A stretch of DNA of 64,000 bases from Actinomadura terrae. Its GTDB lineage: Bacteria > Actinomycetota > Actinomycetes > Streptosporangiales > Streptosporangiaceae. Position 1 is the first letter of the stretch, and each line of letters starts with the position of its first letter. The notes beneath the pieces were generated by a model. That model saw nothing but the letters and a program-made list of their open reading frames with translations, was not told where the DNA came from and made no database searches. Location of the stretch: the NCBI RefSeq assembly GCF_022751215.1, contig NZ_JAICDG010000003.1:62001-126000 (forward strand). Reading direction: 5' to 3'. This document shows, one piece after another, positions 17,337 to 25,585 of the stretch. A program made the position numbers and the translations under genes.

Positions 17337-18161
17337 TCAAGACATACCGGGACGACGTTTCGCAAATTCTGGATCCTCCCCAGGAGACGCCCCAGCGGTC
17401 TCCTGGGAATCGTCACTGACCTGTACTTGCGCGGTCCGTGCTTGCGAGGCTCGTGCCTGCGCGGTCCGTGCCTGCGGCGCGACGTCCACCCAGCCGGCGT
17501 GATGCCGTGCCGCCCACTCGCGGTCCACCCGCCCGGTGAGCATTCCGGTGAGCGCGCCGCGGTCACGCAGCGCCTCCCACAAGTGCCCGATCGTCACCGC
17601 GAGGATCAGCAGGAAGAGCCAGTCGTGGACGAACGTGGCCCCCGTCCTCCACCGGTCGGGCCACGGGCCGGGGAAGGTGAGCACCTCACCCGTCCCGAGC
17701 ATGACCAGAATCGCCCCGGCGGTGAACGCGGCGTTGAGCTTCTGCCCGGCATTGAACTTCCCTACCGGCAGTACCCCGCGTCCCGCGCGCACGGCCCTGC
17801 GGTCGCCGCGCCGGAGCCACTCCCAGTCGTGGGGCGCGAACCTGTTCAACCGACGCAGATCCGCCCGGAACGCCCGGGAGAGAAGACCGAGGACGATGGG
17901 GACGGGCAGCGCGAACCCGCACCACACGTGCACCGTCTTGAGCAGTTCCCGGCGTCCCACCATCGTGGCGAGGAACGGGAAGTACAGGAACGCCGCCGTC
18001 ACCAGGCACACCAGCATGAGCAACGCGGTCACATGGTGGATCGACCGCTCGGCCCGTGTGAAACGCGCCAGCCACACCGCTCCAGGACGAACTCGGGCAT
18101 CCCCCTGGTCGGGCTCGCGGCGGCCCGTGTCATCGGGGGTCGGCTCATGTAGGGGCATCAT
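17337..18161 (-). CDS. Cytochrome b561-like membrane protein, partner of molybdopterin oxidoreductase
   Basis: 274 residues. Hydrophobic helices at about 40-62, 77-94, 145-165 and 180-200, with histidines in ERSIHHVTALLML, LLKTVHVWCGFALP and TFVHDWLFLLIL that could bind two b-type haems. This resembles the gamma subunit of formate dehydrogenases and other cytochrome b/b6-domain quinone oxidoreductases. Its start overlaps the molybdopterin protein's stop by 17 bp, so the pair probably forms one redox complex that passes electrons between the quinone pool and the exported enzyme. The C-terminal tail holds short repeats (TAQARASQARTAQVQ) encoded by imperfect 15-18 bp DNA repeats at about 17415-17480. 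Confidence 0.75.
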   Translation of the reverse strand: MMPLHEPTPDDTGRREPDQGDARVRPGAVWLARFTRAERSIHHVTALLMLVCLVTAAFLYFPFLATMVGRRELLKTVHVWCGFALPVPIVLGLLSRAFRADLRRLNRFAPHDWEWLRRGDRRAVRAGRGVLPVGKFNAGQKLNAAFTAGAILVMLGTGEVLTFPGPWPDRWRTGATFVHDWLFLLILAVTIGHLWEALRDRGALTGMLTGRVDREWAARHHAGWVDVAPQARTAQARASQARTAQVQVSDDSQETAGASPGEDPEFAKRRPGMS

Positions 18162-18885
18162 CGCGTCCGTTCGACCGTCCCACCCAGGCGTCCACGTCGT
18201 ATCCGCGGTGCTCCCAGTAGCCGGGCCTGACCTTGTCGGTCAGTTCGATCCCGCCGAGCCACTTGAGCGACTTGTAGCCGTACATCGGCGCCACGTACAG
18301 GCGCACGGGCCCACCGTGGTCGTGGCTGACGGACCCGCCCTGCATCTGCGTCGCCACGAGGACGTCGCGACGCCGCGCCTGGTCGAGCGTCAGCGACTCC
18401 GTGTAGGTGCCGTCGAACGACGTGAACCGCACCGCTTTCGCCTGCGGCGACACGCCCACCGTTCGCAGCAGGTCGGGCAGCGCCACACCCGACCAGCGGA
18501 CGTCCGGGACGCGCCAGCCCGTCACGCACTGGAAGTCCTTGTCCAGCGCCGTCTGCGGCATCCGCGCGAGATCGGCCATCGTGAAGGTCCGTGGGGCCTG
18601 CACCAGACCCGTCACCTCCATACGCCAGGTAGCCGCCGTGTACTTCTTCACGCTCCCGGTGACCGTGTAGTACCGAAAACCACCGGCCGCCGGTAGGACG
18701 TCACTGAGACCGCCCACCGGCGCCAGGGCATGGTTCACCTTCTGCTGCACCGCCGCCCCCACGGCGGCCCCCGCCACGCCCAGGCCGAGCATCCCGAGCA
18801 CCACGCGGCGACCGACCGGACTGCCTTCTGCCTGCTCCTCCTCGTTCACCCCTTCATTCGAACACCCGGGTCCCCGCGCCGCCAT
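18145..18885 (-). CDS. Exported molybdopterin-dependent oxidoreductase (sulfite oxidase/MsrP fold)
   Basis: About 246 residues from ATG 18885. A G-R-R-V-V-L-G-M-L-G segment followed by a hydrophobic stretch forms an N-terminal signal anchor resembling a Tat signal. The oxidoreductase domain carries the molybdenum-ligand cysteine in FQCVTGWRVPDVRWSGV, plus FTSFDGTYTESLTLDQA, HDHGGPVRLYVAPMYGYKS and a C-terminal GYWEHRGYDVDAW, all typical of sulfite-oxidase-like molybdopterin domains. The start is uncertain: ATG at 18927 or the region's first codon at 18948 would add a C-P-K-C motif. Substrate unknown; MsrP-like repair of oxidised methionine or small sulfoxides is one possibility. Confidence 0.8.
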   Translation of the reverse strand: MAARGPGCSNEGVNEEEQAEGSPVGRRVVLGMLGLGVAGAAVGAAVQQKVNHALAPVGGLSDVLPAAGGFRYYTVTGSVKKYTAATWRMEVTGLVQAPRTFTMADLARMPQTALDKDFQCVTGWRVPDVRWSGVALPDLLRTVGVSPQAKAVRFTSFDGTYTESLTLDQARRRDVLVATQMQGGSVSHDHGGPVRLYVAPMYGYKSLKWLGGIELTDKVRPGYWEHRGYDVDAWVGRSNGRDDAPT

Positions 18886-18992
18886 GCCCTCGGCCCGTCC
18901 GTAACACTTCGGACAGATCTGCACCATCTCCTGCGGACCCCCTCGCACGGAGCTGCCCGGGCGGCCCCGCCTCGCGCCGTAACGGGCGGTCC

Positions 18993-18998
18993 TAAGCT
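18993..18998 (+). promoter_or_regulatory. Leaderless -10 box for the HhH-GPD gene
   Basis: TAAGCT lies six bases before ATG 19005. There is no ribosome-binding site. The arrangement (TANNNT, 6-7 bases, start codon) is the typical actinobacterial leaderless promoter, in which transcription starts at the first base of the start codon. Confidence 0.6.
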
Positions 18999-19004
18999 GG
19001 GCCC

Positions 19005-19586
19005 ATGGCCACGAAGGTTCAACTAGCGCAGCGGCCTGAGGCCGACGAACTGCTCGGGCGCAGCCCGCTCGCCGCCCTGGTGGGTATGCTCCTCGACCAG
19101 CAGGTGGCGATGGAGTGGGCGTTCTCCGGGCCCTACACCATCACCCAGAGGATGGGCACCGGCGACCTGGACGCCCACGAGGTCGCCGCCCACGACCCGG
19201 AGCGGTTCGCGGCGCTGCTGTCGGAGAAGCCCGCCGTCCACCGCTACCCCGGGTCGATGGCCAAGCGGATCCAGCAGCTGTGCCAGTACCTCGTGGAGAA
19301 CTACGACGGCGACGCGGCGAAGGTGTGGGCCGACGTGGCCACCGGCAAGAAGCTGTTCAAGCGCCTGAACGCCCTGCCCGGCTTCGGCAAGCAGAAGGCG
19401 CAGATCTTCCTGGCGCTGCTCGGCAAGCAGTACGGCGTCCGCCCGGACGGGTGGCGCGAGGCGGCGGGCGCGTACGGCGAGGAGGGCTCGCACCGGTCCG
19501 TCGCCGACATCACCGGCCCGGAGTCCCTCGCCAAGGTCCGGGCCTTCAAGGCGGAGATGAAGGCGGCGGCCAAAACCGGCAAATAG
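19005..19586 (+). CDS. HhH-GPD-type base excision DNA repair protein
   Basis: 193 residues. Starts MATKVQLAQRPEADELLGRS, followed by the glycosylase-like first helix region PLAALVGMLLDQQVAMEWAF, where D-Q-Q is typical of AlkA/HhH-GPD enzymes. The helix-hairpin-helix is LNALPGFGKQKAQIFLALLG. This matches an actinobacterial family annotated as HhH-GPD-type base excision repair proteins. The usual catalytic Asp is not obvious in the C-terminal PDGWREAAGAYG segment, so enzymatic activity is inferred only. Monocistronic, leaderless, divergent from the molybdopterin operon. Confidence 0.8.
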   Translation: MATKVQLAQRPEADELLGRSPLAALVGMLLDQQVAMEWAFSGPYTITQRMGTGDLDAHEVAAHDPERFAALLSEKPAVHRYPGSMAKRIQQLCQYLVENYDGDAAKVWADVATGKKLFKRLNALPGFGKQKAQIFLALLGKQYGVRPDGWREAAGAYGEEGSHRSVADITGPESLAKVRAFKAEMKAAAKTGK

Positions 19587-20019
19587 GCCAAATCCGACAA
19601 CTCGGATAAATTGCCGCCCCTTCGGCCGAGCCGCAAGTTGAGTTTTGCCATCTTTTTGCCGTAGGGAGACGGGTGATGCGGGCGGGAATCCGGACCGGTT
19701 CACCGGTGGCCGGAACTCGCCGAACCGGCCGGGTTCACTGCCTGTGGCCCCCGGGCCCCGTAACATCTCGTACTCGCCCTCCCCGCGGACCGCTCCCGGC
19801 GCGCCGCGGAGACGGCGTCCGAATCCGAGGTCGTCGCAGGGGGCCCCAGGGACAAGGTTGTCCATCAGGGGTTCCGTCCGAGGCGAACGATCGGGATGAT
19901 GAATACCTGACTCCGACCGGTGTTGTGATGGAGGCGGGAGCGCTAGCCTGCTCCCATTCACTCATAGTGATGAAAAATTGCCGCGCGGTACGGGACCTTC
20001 TGGGGCGGAGGTGTTGTCC
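19587..20019 (+). other. Intergenic region upstream of the RsbU-like gene, 433 bp
   Basis: No gene found. A weak hairpin ATCCGA-CAAC-TCGGAT follows the HhH-GPD gene. Near the right end are two adjacent symmetric elements (19936-19955 and 19958-19970), annotated separately, which are relatively AT-rich and probably lie in the promoter of the phosphatase gene. No convincing -35/-10 pair could be fixed. Confidence 0.4.
19936..19970. promoter_or_regulatory. Two adjacent palindromes upstream of RsbU-like phosphatase gene
   Basis: GGGAGC (19936-19941) and GCTCCC (19950-19955) form a 6-bp inverted repeat. Two bases later TCACTCATAGTGA (19958-19970) is a perfect 5-3-5 palindrome. Both lie 50-85 bp before the start codon, where a repressor or activator would act. 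The regulator is unknown. Confidence 0.4.
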
Positions 20020-22185
20020 ATGAGCACCGAAACGTCCGTTCCGCATCCCCGCGTCTCGGGGATGGAGGGTCAGCCCATGGATGCGTCCGACGCCGCGCTG
20101 TACGCGACCCTGCTCAAGGAGGCGCCGGGCGGGCTCGCGTTCTTCGACGGAGACCTGCGCTGCCGCAGGGCGAACGACGCGCTCGCGGCGCTGCTCGGCG
20201 TCCCCGTCCGCGATCTCCAGCAGCGGCGCCCGGCCGAGGCGCTGCCCGCCGAGGTGGCGACCGCGTTCGAGACGGCCCTGCGCAAGGTCCTCGACGAGGA
20301 CCGCCCCATCAGCGACCTCGACCTGGTCGTGCCCGCCGCGGAGAGCGGCGCCACGGCCGCACCCCCCGGCCCGCCGGGCCCGCCCGGAGACGCCTCAGCG
20401 CTCGCCACGGCGGTCGAGGAGCGGATTCTGGCCTGCACCTGGCTCCCGGCCCGCGGCGGCGACGGGGAGGCCCTGGGCGTCGTCCTGACCGCCCTGGACG
20501 TGACCGAGCGGCGCCGGGCCGAGGAGGTCATCCGCCGCAAGGAGCAGCGCTACCGCTCGCTCGTGGAGGCCAGCGCCCAGGTGGTGTGGGTCGCGGCGCC
20601 CGGCGGCGGCGTGATCGACGACGCGCCGGAGTGGCGCGCGATCACCGGCCAGACGCCCGACGACTACGCGGTCGGCGGATGGCTGTCGGTCGTCCACCCG
20701 GAGGACCGCCCCCGCATCGAGAGCACCTGGCGAGAGTGCGTGGCGGAGAACCGGGTCTTCGAGACCAACTACCGCGTCCGCACCAAGAGCGGCACCTTCC
20801 GCCACTTCGACGTCCGGGCCGTGCCCATCTGGCAGGGCGGCGCGGTCATCGAGTGGGTCGGCGCCAACACCGACGTCACCGGCCAGCGCGAGGCCGAGGA
20901 GATGCGCGGCCGCCTGACCGAGCAGCTCTCGGCGGCGGCGCTGCGCACGGCGCGCCTCCAGCAGGCGACCTCGATGCTCGCCGAGGCGCTGACCGTCTCC
21001 CAGGTCGTCCAGGTGATCACCGAGGTCGGGCGGTCGGCGATCGGCGCCGACTACTCCGCCGTCGCGCTCCTGGACGACGACAAGCTGCGGCTCAGCATCG
21101 TCGCGCCGTCCCAGCCGGGCGCCGAGGGCGAGGTGCGGCCGATCGTCCGGGACGACATCAAGGTCGGCGACCCGACCGTGATGTCGGTGGCGGTGCGCGA
21201 GAGCCGCCCGTTCCTCGCCGAGCACCCCGACAGCCTCCGCCTCCAGCTGGGACGCGACGAGAAGGGCCTGTTCAGCCAGCACACCGAGGAGCGCGCCTGG
21301 GTGGGCCTGCCGCTGCTGGCGGCCGGTGCCCCGATCGGCGCGCTGCGGTTCTCCTTCACCCGGCCCAGGGAGATCACCGAGGAGGAGCGGGTCTTCCTGG
21401 AGGCGCTCGCCGGCCAGTGCGCCCTCGCGGTGGAGCGTGCCCTGCTCTTCGAACGCGAGCACAAGACCGCCGAGGAGCTCCAGCGCAGCCTCCTCCCGAG
21501 CGACCTTCCGCAGCTGCCCGGCATGGTGCTGGCCGCCCGCTACAACCCGGCGACGCGCCACGTGCAGGTGGGCGGCGACTGGTACGACGTGTTCCGCCTT
21601 CCCGACGACCGGCTCGCCGTCGCGGTGGGCGACGTCATGGGCAAGGGCGTCCTCGCCGCGGCCGGAATGGGACGCGTCCGCAACGCCCTGCGCGCCCTGG
21701 CGCTGAACGACCCGCGCCCGGCCGCCGTCCTCGCCGGGCTCGACCGGCTCTTCAGCGCGACCGAGGACGAGGAGCAGTTCACCACCGTCGCGTACGTGGT
21801 CATCGACCCCGAGACCGGGCACGGCGCCTTCAGCAACGCCGGCCATCCGCCGCCCCTGCTGATCTCGCCCGACGCGCCCGCGCGGGTCAGTGCGCTGGAG
21901 CCCGGGACCCCGCTCGGCTGGCCGAGCCAGAGACAGCAGACAAATTTTTCCATCGAGACCAGCAACACTGTGGTGTTCTATTCCGATGGACTTGTGGAGA
22001 ACCGTAGACGCGGGGTGGATGCCGGGCTGGAGGAGCTCGTCGCCGTGGCGGCGGACGCCCCGCCCGAGGTGGTAGGAGATCCAGAAAGACTCGTCGACTT
22101 CCTGGTCGATCGGATGCTTGCCGGGTATGAGCAGGTAGACGATGTGACCGTGCTCGCCCTGCACGTCCCGCCCAAGCCCGCGTGA
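20020..22185 (+). CDS. PAS-PAS-GAF-PP2C (SpoIIE/RsbU-type) serine phosphatase
   Basis: 721 residues. Domains in order: a PAS domain (about 20-115; GGLAFFDGDLRCRRANDALA), a second PAS/PAC (about 180-305; WVAAPGGGVIDDAPEWRAIT, ending WVGANTDVTGQREAEE), a GAF domain (about 320-475), and a SpoIIE/PP2C domain (about 480-720) with QRSLLPSDLPQLPGM, VGGDWYDVFRLPDDRLAVAV, GDVMGKG and NAGHPPPLLISP. Metal-binding Asp residues are present in GGDWYD and GDVMGKG. Such proteins dephosphorylate anti-anti-sigma factors and so switch alternative sigma factors in response to signals sensed by PAS/GAF. No anti-sigma/antagonist pair is adjacent. Start ATG 20020 has GGAGGT eight bases upstream. Confidence 0.88.
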   Translation: MSTETSVPHPRVSGMEGQPMDASDAALYATLLKEAPGGLAFFDGDLRCRRANDALAALLGVPVRDLQQRRPAEALPAEVATAFETALRKVLDEDRPISDLDLVVPAAESGATAAPPGPPGPPGDASALATAVEERILACTWLPARGGDGEALGVVLTALDVTERRRAEEVIRRKEQRYRSLVEASAQVVWVAAPGGGVIDDAPEWRAITGQTPDDYAVGGWLSVVHPEDRPRIESTWRECVAENRVFETNYRVRTKSGTFRHFDVRAVPIWQGGAVIEWVGANTDVTGQREAEEMRGRLTEQLSAAALRTARLQQATSMLAEALTVSQVVQVITEVGRSAIGADYSAVALLDDDKLRLSIVAPSQPGAEGEVRPIVRDDIKVGDPTVMSVAVRESRPFLAEHPDSLRLQLGRDEKGLFSQHTEERAWVGLPLLAAGAPIGALRFSFTRPREITEEERVFLEALAGQCALAVERALLFEREHKTAEELQRSLLPSDLPQLPGMVLAARYNPATRHVQVGGDWYDVFRLPDDRLAVAVGDVMGKGVLAAAGMGRVRNALRALALNDPRPAAVLAGLDRLFSATEDEEQFTTVAYVVIDPETGHGAFSNAGHPPPLLISPDAPARVSALEPGTPLGWPSQRQQTNFSIETSNTVVFYSDGLVENRRRGVDAGLEELVAVAADAPPEVVGDPERLVDFLVDRMLAGYEQVDDVTVLALHVPPKPA

Positions 22186-22280
22186 CACCCGCCGACGGCG
22201 GCGCGAAGACGGTGTAGTACGTACGAAGGACCGTCCAGCGCCCTCTAAGGTGGAGTGTTACCGGGCAGGACTCCAGAAGC

Positions 22281-22306
22281 GGAATGCGCAGCAGTGCCAG
22301 AATGCT
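22281..22306 (+). promoter_or_regulatory. SigR-like promoter candidate upstream of hrdB
   Basis: GGAAT (22281-22285) is followed after exactly 18 bases by GCT (22304-22306). The SigR/SigH consensus is GGAAT-N18-GTT, so this is one base off. In Streptomyces one hrdB promoter is known to be SigR-dependent, induced by thiol-oxidative stress. A TTGACC at 22306-22311 with TACGCT at 22326 has a spacer of only 14 bases and is a poor housekeeping promoter. Confidence 0.35.
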
Positions 22307-22441
22307 TGACCCTAGTGAGAGCGGGTACGCTGCGGTCCCGCACGGGGAGGTCCCGCCCAGTGTGTGGTCCCACCCAGTGTGAGGCCGGGCCCGTCAGGGC
22401 ACTTGGGTCAGCCCAGCCACACGTTCGTTCGAGAGGTATTT

Positions 22442-24112
22442 GTGTCGCCTGCTAGCTCGACCTCGAAAGCGTCAGATCTGCACGAGCACGTCATCGCGCA
22501 ACTGATCGAGCGTGGACGGTCCCAGGGTTACCTCGAAGCCGACGACGTACGACGTACGTTCGAGGAGGCCGACATCCCCGTGTCGAAGGCCTCCAGCATC
22601 TTGCGGAGCCTTAGCAAGGAGGGTGTGACCGTCATGGTGAGCGCTGCCGACTCCGCAGCGCCCAAGCGGCCGCGCAAGCGCGCGACGCCGCCGGCGCGCA
22701 GGCCCAAGACAGCCGCTGCAGCCAAGGAGCAGCCCGACACCGTGACCGCCGTCGTCAGCGACGACGAGGTCCCCGCGGAGACCGCCGCCGAGCCGCGTCC
22801 CGCGGCCCCCAGGCCCGCGGCCAGGAAGGCCGCCCCCGCCAAGGGGGCCAAGCCGAAGAAGCCCGTCGCCGCCAAGAAGGGCGCGGCGCAGTCCGCCCCG
22901 AGTGCGGCGGCCCCGGCCAAGAAGGCCGGCGACGACCCCGAGCTCGAGGACGACGTCGAGGTCGACCTCGACGAGGACCTCACCGACCTCGAGGCCGACC
23001 TCGCGGTCGACACCGCCGACGAGCCGGAGGTGGCGCCCGAGCCCGAGGAGGACGAGCCCGTCGCCGCCGCGCCCGCCGCCGCCAAGGCCCCGGCCGGCAA
23101 GCCGGGCGCCGACGGCGCCGCGCCGGCGAACGAGGAGGAGTCGTTCACCCTCGGTGACGACGAGGACGACGCGCCCGCGCAGCAGATCGCCGCGGCCGGC
23201 GCCACCGCCGACCCGGTCAAGGACTACCTCAAGCAGATCGGCAAGGTCCCGCTGCTCAACGCCGAGCAGGAGGTCGAGCTCGCCAAGCGCATCGAGGCCG
23301 GCCTGTTCGCCGAGGAGCGCCTCGCCGCCGACGGCCCCGCGATGTCCGAGGAGGACACCGAGGACTTCGAGTGGATCGCCGAGGACGGCCGCCGCGCCAA
23401 GAACCACCTGCTGGAGGCCAACCTCCGGCTCGTGGTGTCGCTGGCCAAGCGCTACACCGGGCGCGGCATGCTGTTCCTGGACCTCATCCAGGAGGGCAAC
23501 CTCGGCCTGATCCGCGCCGTCGAGAAGTTCGACTACACCAAGGGCTACAAGTTCTCCACCTACGCCACCTGGTGGATCCGGCAGGCGATCACCCGCGCGA
23601 TGGCCGACCAGGCCCGCACCATCCGTATCCCGGTGCACATGGTCGAGGTCATCAACAAGCTCGCCCGCGTCCAGCGGCAGATGCTCCAGGACCTGGGCCG
23701 CGAGCCCACCCCGGAGGAGCTGGCCAAGGAACTCGACATGACCCCGGAGAAGGTCGTCGAGGTGCAGAAGTACGGCCGCGAGCCGATCTCCCTGCACACC
23801 CCGCTCGGCGAGGACGGCGACAGCGAGTTCGGCGACCTCATCGAGGACTCCGAGGCCATCGTCCCGGCCGACGCCGTCAGCTTCACGCTGTTGCAGGAGC
23901 AGCTGCACTCGGTGCTCGACACGCTCAGCGAGCGCGAGGCGGGCGTGGTGTCGATGCGGTTCGGCCTCACCGACGGCCAGCCCAAGACGCTGGACGAGAT
24001 CGGCAAGGTCTACGGGGTGACCCGGGAGCGCATCCGCCAGATCGAGTCCAAGACCATGTCGAAGCTCCGCCACCCGTCGCGCTCGCAGGTCCTGCGCGAC
24101 TACCTCGACTGA
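22442..24112 (+). CDS. hrdB: RNA polymerase principal sigma factor (HrdB/RpoD type)
   Basis: 556 residues. Residues about 60-260 are a long Ala/Pro/Lys-rich then acidic low-complexity part, typical of actinobacterial HrdB. Region 1.2 begins DPVKDYLKQIGKVPLLNAEQ. Region 2 has NLRLVVSLAKRYTGRGMLF, DLIQEGNLGLIRAVEKFDY and the -10-binding KFSTYATWWIRQAITRAM. Regions 3 and 4 follow, ending with the -35-binding helix TLDEIGKVYGVTRERIRQIE. It directs RNA polymerase to housekeeping promoters. Start GTG 22442 is five bases after GAGAGG; it matches the N-terminal SPASSTSKASDLHEHVIAQL expected for the family. A strong terminator follows. Confidence 0.96.
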   Translation: MSPASSTSKASDLHEHVIAQLIERGRSQGYLEADDVRRTFEEADIPVSKASSILRSLSKEGVTVMVSAADSAAPKRPRKRATPPARRPKTAAAAKEQPDTVTAVVSDDEVPAETAAEPRPAAPRPAARKAAPAKGAKPKKPVAAKKGAAQSAPSAAAPAKKAGDDPELEDDVEVDLDEDLTDLEADLAVDTADEPEVAPEPEEDEPVAAAPAAAKAPAGKPGADGAAPANEEESFTLGDDEDDAPAQQIAAAGATADPVKDYLKQIGKVPLLNAEQEVELAKRIEAGLFAEERLAADGPAMSEEDTEDFEWIAEDGRRAKNHLLEANLRLVVSLAKRYTGRGMLFLDLIQEGNLGLIRAVEKFDYTKGYKFSTYATWWIRQAITRAMADQARTIRIPVHMVEVINKLARVQRQMLQDLGREPTPEELAKELDMTPEKVVEVQKYGREPISLHTPLGEDGDSEFGDLIEDSEAIVPADAVSFTLLQEQLHSVLDTLSEREAGVVSMRFGLTDGQPKTLDEIGKVYGVTRERIRQIESKTMSKLRHPSRSQVLRDYLD

Positions 24113-24129
24113 GCCGCTAGACGCCGTTC

Positions 24130-24161
24130 CGGGCCCCCGTCCACTATCGGACGGGGGCCCG
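24130..24161. terminator. Bidirectional terminator between hrdB and yaaA
   Basis: A perfect 13-bp inverted repeat (CGGGCCCCCGTCC, loop ACTATC, GGACGGGGGCCCG) 18 bp after the hrdB stop. It sits between two convergent genes, so it can end transcription from both sides. No long T-run, as usual in high-GC actinobacteria. Confidence 0.85.
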
Positions 24162-24189
24162 AACGCATGCGCGCGACCGCGCGACGAGG

Positions 24190-24984
24190 TCAGGCGTGGA
24201 GGATCACGTCCAGGTTCGTGCCGTTCAGTTCGACCGTGTGGCCGAGGTCGGCGACGGTCTTCAGCAGCTCGTCCGGAGTGCTCGGCGCGGCGCCCGCCTT
24301 GAGCAGGTCGTGCGCGATCCGCCCGCGCGTCGCCTTGGCCATGTGGCTGACCACCGTCCGTTTGGGGACGCCGCCCACGACCGCCTCCCGGAACACCCGC
24401 ACCGCCACGGCGGGGGCGGGGGCCTTCCAGACGGCCGCGTACGGGCCCGACCGCATGTCGACGATCAGGCGGGCGCCCGGGCCGCTGCCGGAGCGTGCTC
24501 GCGGGGCTCGCCTGGCCCTGCTGTCCTCCAGGTTCAGGGCCTTCAGCATCGCCGGGCGCCAGAGGGCGCTCAGCGGGCCCTCAGGCGGCAGCGACACCGC
24601 CATGGCCAGCCGGTACGGCGGGACGCGGTCGGTGAGTCTCAGCGCGCCCCACAGGCCCGAGAAGACGATGACCCGGTCGGCGGCGAGGTCGGCGTCCAGG
24701 CTCGGCAGGTCCAGGTTGTCGTACAGGACGCCCGTGTAGAGCCGCGCCGCGGGCAGGGTCGGCGCCTTGCGCAGGACCTTGTTGCGGGCCAGCGCGTCCT
24801 GTACCTGACCGGCGGGAAGCGCCAGGATCTCCGCCGCGTCGTCGCGTCGGCCCGCCTTGCCCAGGGCCGCCAGGACGCGTCTCCGGACGGGGTTCAGCCC
24901 GGGGAAGCTCAGCGATGCCAGGTCGAGCGGGGGGCCGTCCCCTTCGGTGGCCTTCTTCTCCGATGGCGGAAGCAGGATGTGCAC
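24190..24984 (-). CDS. yaaA: Peroxide stress protein YaaA (UPF0246 / DUF328 family)
   Basis: 264 residues. The N-terminal VHILLPPSEKKATEGDG, with SGLWGALRLTDRVPPYRLAM, IVDMRSGPYAAVWK and the C-terminal THMAK-like VVSHMAKATRGRIAHDLL, are the family signatures of YaaA. In E. coli, YaaA limits free iron and DNA damage during hydrogen peroxide stress; the biochemical role of the actinobacterial branch is not settled. The start is GTG 24984 (GGGGAG three bases upstream), since V-H-I-L-L-P-P-S-E-K-K is the conserved N-terminus. Confidence 0.88.
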   Translation of the reverse strand: MHILLPPSEKKATEGDGPPLDLASLSFPGLNPVRRRVLAALGKAGRRDDAAEILALPAGQVQDALARNKVLRKAPTLPAARLYTGVLYDNLDLPSLDADLAADRVIVFSGLWGALRLTDRVPPYRLAMAVSLPPEGPLSALWRPAMLKALNLEDSRARRAPRARSGSGPGARLIVDMRSGPYAAVWKAPAPAVAVRVFREAVVGGVPKRTVVSHMAKATRGRIAHDLLKAGAAPSTPDELLKTVADLGHTVELNGTNLDVILHA

Positions 24985-25115
24985 GATCTCCCCAGACGCG
25001 GTACGAGGTGGTGCCCGGCGGATCTGTCGCCGGGCGAACGCCGTCACGGCTGGTCGGGAGCCTACGGAAGCCGGTGGGCCCGGTCACCGGGACGGTCGCC
25101 GTCGATACACTATGT

Positions 25116-25129
25116 GACCAATTAATGAC
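25116..25129. repeat. AT-rich 14-mer, copy 1
   Basis: GACCAATTAATGAC. A second copy (13 of 14 identical) lies at 25562-25575, so the two copies bracket the DUF7455-like gene. AT-rich elements are conspicuous in this GC-rich DNA. Function unknown; possibly a regulator site shared by the neighbouring promoters. Confidence 0.5.
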
Positions 25130-25235
25130 ACTGTGCAGTCAAGCCTAATTGGCTGGTGAGTTGCCCGATGGGCGGAATGCGAACGGCGGCCACCGTGTCC
25201 GGTGACCGCCGTACAGGGGAACTTCTATTTCATGC

Positions 25236-25466
25236 CTACCGCTCGTCGTCCGTAGCGGTTGCCGGGGTTTCGTTGAGCCTGTCGGTCTCGTCCTGAATGT
25301 CGGCCCCGTTGGCGCGCAGGGCCTCCGCGTACCTGCGTCCGTGGTGGGCGCAGAACAGAAGGTCGCCGCCGCCTACAAGGACTGCACGGACGTAGGCCTG
25401 GGCGCCGCAGCGGTCGCAACGGTCGGCGACGGTCAACGGCTTGGTTGGGGCAAGGGCTCCAGTCAC
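25236..25466 (-). CDS. DUF7455-like small zinc-ribbon-like protein
   Basis: 76 residues. The core ADRCDRCGAQAYVRAVLVGG followed by LLFCAHHGRRYAEAL has a C-x-x-C pair and a C-x-H-H pair that could hold one zinc ion. This is a conserved actinobacterial family of unknown function, often found near hrdB, which fits the location here. GTG start at 25466 with GAGGAAGG in front. A promoter candidate GGGAAC-N18-GTT lies upstream (25503-25529). Confidence 0.8.
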   Translation of the reverse strand: MTGALAPTKPLTVADRCDRCGAQAYVRAVLVGGGDLLFCAHHGRRYAEALRANGADIQDETDRLNETPATATDDER

Positions 25467-25502
25467 GGCACCTTCCTCATGCTCGGGGTCGGTACTTAGG
25501 AG

Positions 25503-25529
25503 AACATCTAACCCGACGTGGACGTTCCC
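25503..25529 (-). promoter_or_regulatory. SigR/ECF-like promoter candidate for the DUF7455-like gene
   Basis: On the minus strand GGGAAC (25529-25524) is followed after 18 bases by GTT (25505-25503). GGAAY-N18-GTT is the consensus for SigR/SigH-type sigma factors. It lies about 37 bp upstream of the GTG start. With the hrdB candidate, it may indicate shared redox-stress control. Confidence 0.35.
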
Positions 25530-25561
25530 AACCTGTTTCTTCGTACGCCCAGAGCAGAATG

Positions 25562-25575
25562 GACCAATTAGTGAC
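25562..25575. repeat. AT-rich 14-mer, copy 2
   Basis: GACCAATTAGTGAC, differing at one base from the copy at 25116-25129. It lies between the DUF7455-like gene start and the end of the ABC permease gene. Confidence 0.5.
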
Positions 25576-25585
25576 CGAGGTCACA

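Noticed and set aside
22306..22331. TTGACC...TACGCT as a housekeeping promoter for hrdB
   Set aside because: The spacer is only 14 bases, shorter than the 17-19 expected, so it was not annotated as a promoter.
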